A program made the translations under genes and the position numbers. A stretch of 64,000 nucleotides of DNA from NCBI GenBank assembly GCA_046347635.1, contig JAXMFT010000001.1, forward strand, positions 434,001 through 498,000. The letters run 5' to 3'. Shown here piece by piece: positions 58,483 through 64,000 of the stretch. Source of the stretch: JAGVSZ01 sp019137045 (GTDB taxonomy: Bacteria; Pseudomonadota; Gammaproteobacteria; Burkholderiales; SG8-39). Under the pieces are notes generated by a model that saw nothing but the letters and a program-made list of their open reading frames with translations, was not told where the DNA came from and ran no database searches. How positions within the stretch are numbered: the first letter of the stretch is position 1; every line of letters starts with the position of its first letter.

Positions 58483-59600
58483 GCCGCCAGGGCCCGCAGG
58501 ATGCCCGCCGCGAAGCGATCGGCCATGTTCTCGATGGTGTACTCGCGCGCGCTCGCGCGGCAGCCCGCCCGCAGCGCCCGGAGCCGCTCCGGATCGCCGA
58601 GCGCGCCGACGATCGCGTCGGCGTACGCGTCGACGCGGGCCGGCGTGATCAGGCCGTTCACCCCGGGAGCCAGGTACGCGAATTCGGGACTGTGGTTCGG
58701 ATAGTCCGTCGTGACGAGGGGCAGCGCCAGCACGAACGAATCCACGATGACCAGGCCGACCTGCGCCGGGATGAGCATGATCTCGGCGAGGCGCGCGTGC
58801 AGCGCCTTGTCGCGCCCCCGCTGCGCGCCGACCCAGCGCAGCCAGGGATGGGCCTGCGCCCATGCGCGCATCTGCGCGCGGTCCAGGCCGTCGCCGACCA
58901 CGAGCAGGGCGAAGTCGTCGAGCCGGCCGCGAACGGCGTTCGCCGCCTCGACCAGGAAGTCGAGCCGCTTGTCGGAGTAGAGCGAGCCGAGGTAGATCCC
59001 GACGCGCTTGCCCTCGAGCCCGAGCGCAGCGCGCAGGGCCGCCACCTCCTCGGGCCGGATTGCGCGCGCGAAGCCGTCCAGCTCGGACGTGTCGATGGCG
59101 TTGTTGAGCACGGTGATCCGCGCGCGCGGGAAGCCGCGCCCGGCGACGATGTCCGCCGTCATGTCCGTGTAGGCGAACCACCAGTCCACCCGCGTCGTCG
59201 TCCAGCCCTTGAAGCGCTCCTTCAGTCCGCCCGGGTTGGCCGACTGCAGGTTGCGGCCGTGATCCCAGAACGCCAGCTTGAACGCCCGCGGCGCCACCAT
59301 CATGAGGTGGTTGTAGAGGAGCTTGTTGTGCTGGTTCACGACCACGAGATCGGCGCCGTCGACGTAGCGGCCGAGCGGCTGCCAGCACAGCCGCTCCCCG
59401 AGGAAGAACCGGGTGGGCACCTCGACCGCCCAGTCGAGGTGCCCCGAGTCGCCCCGGGCCCGCTCGTCCGCGGTCTCCCTGCCGAGGAGGAGGTGGAGCG
59501 TCACCCCCTCCCGCGCGAGCTGCGCGCGCATGAGCTCGAAGAGCCGCACCCGGTACTGGGCGAGGCGCGGCTCGCAGATGACGACTTTCCTGCCGGCCAT
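58479..59600 (-). CDS. Glycosyltransferase family 4
   Basis: 373-aa GT-B enzyme with RVGIYLGSLYSDKRLDFLVE (donor-domain start), LLVVGDGLDRAQMRAWAQ and VGLVIVDSFVLALPLVTTDY in place of the usual EX7E. The N-terminus KVVICEPRLAQYRVRLFELM is typical of this group. One of four glycosyltransferases assembling the repeat unit in this locus. Confidence 0.87.
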   Translation of the reverse strand: MAGRKVVICEPRLAQYRVRLFELMRAQLAREGVTLHLLLGRETADERARGDSGHLDWAVEVPTRFFLGERLCWQPLGRYVDGADLVVVNQHNKLLYNHLMMVAPRAFKLAFWDHGRNLQSANPGGLKERFKGWTTTRVDWWFAYTDMTADIVAGRGFPRARITVLNNAIDTSELDGFARAIRPEEVAALRAALGLEGKRVGIYLGSLYSDKRLDFLVEAANAVRGRLDDFALLVVGDGLDRAQMRAWAQAHPWLRWVGAQRGRDKALHARLAEIMLIPAQVGLVIVDSFVLALPLVTTDYPNHSPEFAYLAPGVNGLITPARVDAYADAIVGALGDPERLRALRAGCRASAREYTIENMADRFAAGILRALAA

Positions 59601-59606
59601 GGTCGC

Positions 59607-60458
59607 TCAGTCGCTCGCCGCGCGCTTCCACTTGAGGAGGCCCTCGATCCGCCCCAGCGTCGTGCACGCGCCGTCGAGGATGGCGCGCGCGCTCCACGGC
59701 GTGCGCAGCGGCTTCACCAGCGGCGCGACGATCCCGCGCGCGATGACGTGGGCGGGCAGCCGGTGCTTCGCGTACAGCCCTCCGGTGCCGCGCTCGCGGC
59801 TGCGCGTGCGCCGGCAGGCCTGCGCGACGGGGCCGCTCGCCGGGCGACCGAAGGCGTGGTGCACGACGATCGTCGGCTCGTACCGGATCCGGTGACCGGC
59901 CTCGAGCGCCCGCAGCAGGAGGTCGGTCTCCTCGCCGGCCCCGAAGAAGCGCGACACCCCGAAGCGGGCGTCGAAGCCGCCGAGCGCGCCGAGCACGCTC
60001 TTGCGCAGGAAGAGCGCGATCGAGCTCGCGGGCGCGGCCCGGAAACGCCGCCAGTCGTCGCGCGCGAGGTCGTGCGCGGGGCGGCCGGCCGGGTCCTGCT
60101 CGTGCCAGCGCACCACCACGCCGCCGTAGTCGCGTTGCGCCGCGAGGAACGCGCTTACGCGCCGCACCACGTCGGGCTCGTACCAGCAATCGTCGTCGGG
60201 AAAGCCCACCACGCTCCCGCGCGCGAGCGCCAGCCCGCGGTTGCGCGCGGCCGAGAGATTGCGCTCGGCGAAGCGGTCGTGGACGACCTCGATGCCCATC
60301 GCGCGCGCGCCCGCGACCACCGCATCGAGCCGGCGGTCGGCGTTCTGGTCGACGACCACCAGCTCGAACGGCGCGTCGGTCTGGACCGCGAGCGAGTCGA
60401 CGAGCCGCTGCGCCTCGTCGACGCGATCCACCGTCGCCATCACCAGCGAGACGGTCAT
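59607..60458 (-). CDS. Glycosyltransferase family 2
   Basis: 283-aa GT-A enzyme: SLVMATVDRVDEAQRLVDSL, FELVVVDQNADRR, LSAARNRGLALARGSVVGFP and the DxD-like PDDDCWYEP metal site; acceptor segment FGAGEETDLLLRALEAG. Start overlaps the stop of the upstream GT2 gene (ATGA, 60455-60458). Confidence 0.9.
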   Translation of the reverse strand: MTVSLVMATVDRVDEAQRLVDSLAVQTDAPFELVVVDQNADRRLDAVVAGARAMGIEVVHDRFAERNLSAARNRGLALARGSVVGFPDDDCWYEPDVVRRVSAFLAAQRDYGGVVVRWHEQDPAGRPAHDLARDDWRRFRAAPASSIALFLRKSVLGALGGFDARFGVSRFFGAGEETDLLLRALEAGHRIRYEPTIVVHHAFGRPASGPVAQACRRTRSRERGTGGLYAKHRLPAHVIARGIVAPLVKPLRTPWSARAILDGACTTLGRIEGLLKWKRAASD

Positions 60459-61228
60459 GCCGCGGACGCCGCGGACGCGGCCGAGGCCGCGCGCGCGAGG
60501 CGCCATCTCCGCACCAGGTAGTGCGCGCCGTGGTACGCGAGCCCCCACGGCGACCGGCCTGCGTACTTCAGCCGCACGCGGAAGTCCTCGTCCAGCCCGG
60601 GCAGCGGGTTGGCGGTCGAGAGGCTGCCGGCGTGCTTGCGGAACGCGGCGAGGTGCCGGTCGAGCTGATGGGGCTCGGCCAGCCGCCCGAGCCGCAGGTA
60701 CATGTCGTAGTCCATCGCGTACTTGAGGCCGGGGTCGAAGCGCCCCACGCGGTCGAACAGCGGCTTGCGCACGAAGACCGCCATCTGCGAGATGAAGTTC
60801 CCCTTGAGCAGCCGGCGGTAGCTGTAGCGCGGCATCTGCCAGTTCTCCGGCAGCAGTTGGCCGTCGACGTCGTCCAGGCAGCGGGCGAACAGCCATTCGG
60901 CGCCGGTCCGCTCGAGCGTTTCCGCGACGTCGCTCAGCACCTGCGGGTAGAGGTAGTAATCGTCGGAGTGCAGGTGGGCGACGACGTCGCCGGTCGCGAC
61001 CGCCAGGCCGGCGTTCATCGCGGCGCTGACCCCGCCCCGGACGTCCGTGAGCAGCTTCGTCTCGCGCGGGATGCGGCGGATGCGCTCCAGCGTGCCGTCG
61101 GTCGAGCCGCCGTCGACGAAGATGTACTCGATCGCCGGGTGGTCCTGCGCCAGGACCGACGCGATCGACTTCGCGAGATAGGGCTCGCTGTTCCAGGTGC
61201 TCGTGACGATCGAGAAGGTCAGTGGCAT
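60455..61228 (-). CDS. Glycosyltransferase family 2
   Basis: 257-aa GT-A enzyme: FSIVTSTWNSEPYLAKSIAS, YIFVDGGSTDGTLE, GVSAAMNAGLAVATGDVVAH and LHSDDYYLYP (DxD metal site). Resembles colanic-acid WcaE-like transferases. The C-terminus is a low-complexity AASAASAASAA run from a repeated GCCGCGGAC-type nine-base unit, perhaps recently expanded. Confidence 0.9.
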   Translation of the reverse strand: MPLTFSIVTSTWNSEPYLAKSIASVLAQDHPAIEYIFVDGGSTDGTLERIRRIPRETKLLTDVRGGVSAAMNAGLAVATGDVVAHLHSDDYYLYPQVLSDVAETLERTGAEWLFARCLDDVDGQLLPENWQMPRYSYRRLLKGNFISQMAVFVRKPLFDRVGRFDPGLKYAMDYDMYLRLGRLAEPHQLDRHLAAFRKHAGSLSTANPLPGLDEDFRVRLKYAGRSPWGLAYHGAHYLVRRWRLARAASAASAASAA

Positions 61229-61253
61229 CGTGCCGCGCGGGGGGTGAGGTCGG

Positions 61254-62762
61254 TCAGGACTGGCCGCGGAGCCGGCGGCGGATGAGGGTCTGCAGCGCCG
61301 CCGCGTCGTGCGGCTGCAGCACGTACACGAGCCCGTAGATCGTCCATGCCGTCACGACCGCGGTCGCGAGCACGACGAAGCTCCAGATCCCGAGCGGCGC
61401 GGCGGGCCGCAGGAGCAGCACGGCGGCGCCGAGCGCCGCGGCCGGAAGCAGGATCGGGACATACGAGCGCACCAGGAGGTCGCGCAGCCGGAAGGGGACG
61501 GTGCGCCCGTGCACGAACGCGAGCAGCGCCGCCGCGTAGAGGGTGAACGTCACCAGCTGACCGACCGCGGCGCCGACGATTCCGCCGGCCCAGGTCCCCG
61601 CCGCGATCAGGGCCAGGCCGGTGGCGGCGCGGCCGAGGGCGAAGAAGCCGGTGACCTTCGGATGCCCCAGGCCGTCGTTCACCATCGACGGGATGTTGGT
61701 GGTGGAGTCGACGATCAGCGCGCACAGGATCAGGACCATGATCGGCGTGCCCTTCTCGGCGTACTCGGGGCCCATCCAGTAATGGAGGATCTCGTGCCCG
61801 AACAGGCCGATCAGCAGGAGCAGGTAGACGTTCGCGAAGAAGATGTAGCGCGTGGCCGAGAAGTAGACCTCGGCCAGGCGGTCGAACTGCTTCATCGCCC
61901 CGAGCCGGCTCGCCTCCGGGTAGATCACGTGCGCCATGCGGAAGGTGAGTCCCATCAGCCGCGAGGCGAGGGTGAAGGGGATCACGTAGTAGGGCAGCGC
62001 CGCGACCCCGATCAGCGCGCCGATGATGAGCTTGTCGGCCTGGAAGTAGATGATGCTGGCCACGGTCGAGAAGTAGGCGAACGCGCTGAAGCTGCCGACC
62101 TGCCTGAGGGTCTGCATTCCGGGCGCGACGAGCCGCAGGTGCGGGATGAGCTTGCGCGTGATCGCCAGCAGCACCACGACCCCGAGGAAGGCGAGCACCA
62201 CCCGCAGGGCGATCACCTCGATCAGGCCGTACCCCAGCCACAGAACGAGCACGGTGAGGACCGGCGTCAGGACGCCCGCGGCGATCTGCATCGCCGCGGA
62301 GACGGTGAAGCGCCGCATGCCCTGCGCCACCCCGGTCAGGAACGACTCGAGCTGCCCGAACAGGAATCCGAGCGCGGCGAGCCGCGTCGCGTCGACCGCG
62401 AGCGACTGATGCTCGCGCGGCATGGTGAAGAAGCGCGTCACCAGCGGTTCGGCCAGCGCGAAGATCAGGACCGCGCCCACGAGGCCGATCGCGGTGTAGA
62501 AACCGAGCCCGAGCGTGACGACCTGGTTCACCTCCTTGCGCTTGTCGAGCGAGTCGTACTCGGCGATGAACTTGACCGCCCCGACGGTGAGATTGATGTC
62601 CAGGAACGCGAAGTACCCGACGATCGCCATCACGAGCGCGTAGATGCCGAAGTCCGTGTCCCCGAGCGCGCGCACGATGAACGGCAGCGTGACGAGCTGG
62701 GCGATCGCCGGGCCGGCGAGGCCGACCGCGTTGGCGGCGGAGTTCTTCAGCAGGCTTGCCAT
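61254..62762 (-). CDS. Oligosaccharide flippase (Wzx/MATE-like)
   Basis: 502-aa polytopic membrane protein with about twelve to fourteen helices, beginning MASLLKNSAANAVGLAGPAI and FIVRALGDTDFGIYALVMAI, the standard Wzx/polysaccharide-synthase opening. It would flip the lipid-linked EPS unit across the inner membrane. First gene of the minus-strand EPS operon, 25 nt before the GT2 gene; its promoter should be in 62763-63100. Confidence 0.92.
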   Translation of the reverse strand: MASLLKNSAANAVGLAGPAIAQLVTLPFIVRALGDTDFGIYALVMAIVGYFAFLDINLTVGAVKFIAEYDSLDKRKEVNQVVTLGLGFYTAIGLVGAVLIFALAEPLVTRFFTMPREHQSLAVDATRLAALGFLFGQLESFLTGVAQGMRRFTVSAAMQIAAGVLTPVLTVLVLWLGYGLIEVIALRVVLAFLGVVVLLAITRKLIPHLRLVAPGMQTLRQVGSFSAFAYFSTVASIIYFQADKLIIGALIGVAALPYYVIPFTLASRLMGLTFRMAHVIYPEASRLGAMKQFDRLAEVYFSATRYIFFANVYLLLLIGLFGHEILHYWMGPEYAEKGTPIMVLILCALIVDSTTNIPSMVNDGLGHPKVTGFFALGRAATGLALIAAGTWAGGIVGAAVGQLVTFTLYAAALLAFVHGRTVPFRLRDLLVRSYVPILLPAAALGAAVLLLRPAAPLGIWSFVVLATAVVTAWTIYGLVYVLQPHDAAALQTLIRRRLRGQS

Positions 62763-63712
62763 CGCAGGGGGTCAGCGCGCGGTGATGCAGTTGATCGGGA
62801 TCGGATGGCCGGCCTCGCAGCGCCCGGGGTACCGCCGGACCGCCGCGCCCGCACGGGCTGCGGCCGAGTACCGAGCCGGCCGTTTCCGGCACGCAAGGTT
62901 ACGGCGAGCGGGCGCCCTGCATCGTAAAAAAGGGTGAACTCGTCCGGCACAGTTCGCATCGGCACGGCTGCGACGTGCGCGGCCCTGCGCGCCCGGTTCG
63001 CGCCGTTCTCCGCGCGCGCCTCGGGCGGTGCGGCGCAATGGTAGCGTGCCGCGCCCGCCACGGGTCGGGTTGCGACGTGGGAACGACCGCGACATGCGGA
63101 CCACCGCGCTCGCACCGCACCGTCGCCTCTGCGGACCGGGCGCGCCGCGCGTAGCGGGCTGCGCGCCGCCGCAGTTCCGGCGTACGGCGGCGCCGGCGGC
63201 AATTGCGCCGCGCGACGCTTGCTGCGCGCGCGCCGCGACGGATTCCCGACATGGCGGGCGCGACGAGCGCCGCGGGCCGCGCGACACCCGAACCGTCCCA
63301 CGAGCGCGCTCGCGTTCGACGAATCTCAACTTCCACCGCGCGCCGTCCGCGCGCACGTCGCCGCCCCGCGCCTGAACCATTGATTTGCCTGCGGTTTGAA
63401 AGTCGCGCTCGGATCGCCGCGCGAGACGCGTGCCGGCGTCGGGCGCGCCCGGCGCCACGCAACGATCGGTCTCCCGGCGCCCGGGACGGCGAATCGGGCG
63501 TCGGCACTTGCGGCCCTGCGCCGGCGGAGACGGCGCCCATAGCGACGCGGGCTGCGGCAAGCGCCGACTTGCCAGACTCGCGCTCGTTCCCGTGCTGCGA
63601 GCGGACTGTAAACGACTGTCACACTGGTGGACTCGTGCCACACGGCACCCCCCTCCTCGGGAGAAACTCGGCGCTCGTCGGAATTACCAACAAGACAGAA
63701 GAGCAAAGCGGG
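62763..63712. other. 950-bp divergent intergenic region between flippase and epsB
   Basis: No convincing gene; frames here encode only Arg/Ala/Pro-rich low-complexity peptides. GC is lower in short patches around 62925 (TAAAAAAGGG) and 63370-63400. It must contain the promoters of both EPS transcription units. The TGCGA-CTGTAA-CACACTGG blocks at 63596-63627 are annotated separately. No repeat array or RNA gene was recognised. Confidence 0.6.
63596..63627 (+). promoter_or_regulatory. Candidate operator shared with epsL upstream region
   Basis: TGCGA (63596-63600), CTGTAA (63606-63611), CACACTGG (63620-63627), 86 bp before epsB. The same three blocks in the same order occur at 43023-43043 upstream of epsL, with different spacing. 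Function as an EPS regulator site is an inference. Confidence 0.3.
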
Positions 63713-64000
63713 ATGTTGGCGGATGTCGGTCAGGCGCAGGCGGCGCGCCGTGGGAACGTTTCGTGGCGGTCGGTCTTCCGTCTCATGCTCGACCCGACGA
63801 TCTCCGTGCTGCTGCTCGCCGCGCTCACCTTCCTCAGCCGCAAGCCGTTCGGCGAGCCGCACGTCATCCTCGCGCTCATCGTCTTCGCCCTGATGATCCC
63901 CGCCCCGGCGGAGCTCGAGCGCGGCCTGCGCGACCCGTCGTTCAGCTGGGTGCTCATTCCCGCGGGGCTGCTGCTGCTCGCCTGGCCCACGCACACCGTG
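63713..64000 (+). CDS. EpsB-like undecaprenyl-phosphate sugar phosphotransferase, N-terminal part
   Basis: An ATG at 63713 opens a frame that runs off the window (96 codons). The start MLADVGQAQAARRGNVSWRS is followed by hydrophobic segments (LMLDPTISVLLLAALTFLS, HVILALIVFALMIPA, WVLIPAGLLLLAW) like the N-terminal membrane region of polyprenyl glycosylphosphotransferases that initiate EPS synthesis. The catalytic domain is outside the window, so the call depends on context and membrane topology. Confidence 0.6.
   Translation, partial: MLADVGQAQAARRGNVSWRSVFRLMLDPTISVLLLAALTFLSRKPFGEPHVILALIVFALMIPAPAELERGLRDPSFSWVLIPAGLLLLAWPTHTV

Noticed and set aside
62747..63640. Overlapping minus- and plus-strand frames in the flippase/epsB gap
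   Set aside because: Low-complexity Arg/Ala/Pro products without domains, starts or ribosome-binding sites.

Overview
This window is a high-GC (roughly 70% by eye) proteobacterial chromosome segment with tightly packed genes and frequent 1-4 nt stop/start overlaps. A complete oxidative-type dsr locus, a remnant of a Bug/TctC-type solute receptor, a large NAD-glutamate dehydrogenase and an EpsLEFG exopolysaccharide block together suggest a sulfur-oxidising betaproteobacterium (Burkholderiales/Nitrosomonadales-like). This placement is inference; no rRNA is present.

Layout. 1-3.6 kb: end of an Asp/Glu-racemase-family gene, then a GltIJKL glutamate/aspartate ABC transporter whose ATPase gene carries a 3'-terminal frameshift. 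3.7-5.6 kb: NarX/NarL-like two-component pair with a cysteine-rich GAF domain. 6.3-18.2 kb (minus strand): dsrABEFHCMKLJOPN, in the canonical order of sulfur oxidisers but ending at dsrN (no dsrR/dsrS here). 18.5-21.4 kb (plus strand, divergent from dsrA): small protein, Cas6-like RAMP protein, tandem-TusA protein, two unknown proteins (one only 42 aa, coupled at both ends) and a uroporphyrinogen-III methyltransferase. The shared 268-bp intergenic region holds an array of five TACCC/GGGTA half-sites.

21.5-42.8 kb is general metabolism: a minus-strand catabolic operon (NIPSNAP, aldehyde dehydrogenase, ThDP enzyme, decayed Bug receptor), a plus-strand run (CoA-binding protein, MetY, alcohol dehydrogenase, gamma-glutamyltransferase, amidase, DUF6036 remnant, GST), then peptidase, hydrolase, SIMPL protein, giant NAD-GDH, phosphodiesterase and two unknown proteins.

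43.2-64 kb is an exopolysaccharide locus: plus-strand epsL-E-F-G, ligase/polymerase, GT26, GMC oxidoreductase, GT4 and deacetylase; a convergent minus-strand operon with flippase, GT2, GT2, GT4, FemAB/BioF2-like GNAT, PslG-like glycoside hydrolase, second GNAT and second deacetylase; and, at the right edge, the start of an EpsB-like initiating phosphotransferase. No exosortase gene is visible. Inside the minus-strand operon, 55 nt upstream of a GNAT gene, lies an 87-nt tRNA with a serine-type body (long variable arm, G73, 3-bp D stem) but a UGU (Thr) anticodon.

How it fits together: imported sulfur would be passed through TusA/DsrEFH to DsrC, oxidised by siroheme DsrAB, with DsrMKJOP and DsrL handling electrons. 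The divergent SUMT and DsrN would make and amidate siroheme. The most novel-looking elements are the Cas6-like/tandem-TusA/SUMT operon with its operator array, and the hybrid-identity tRNA embedded in the EPS operon. Two late frameshifts (gltL, SUMT) lie in GC-repeat tracts and may be assembly errors.
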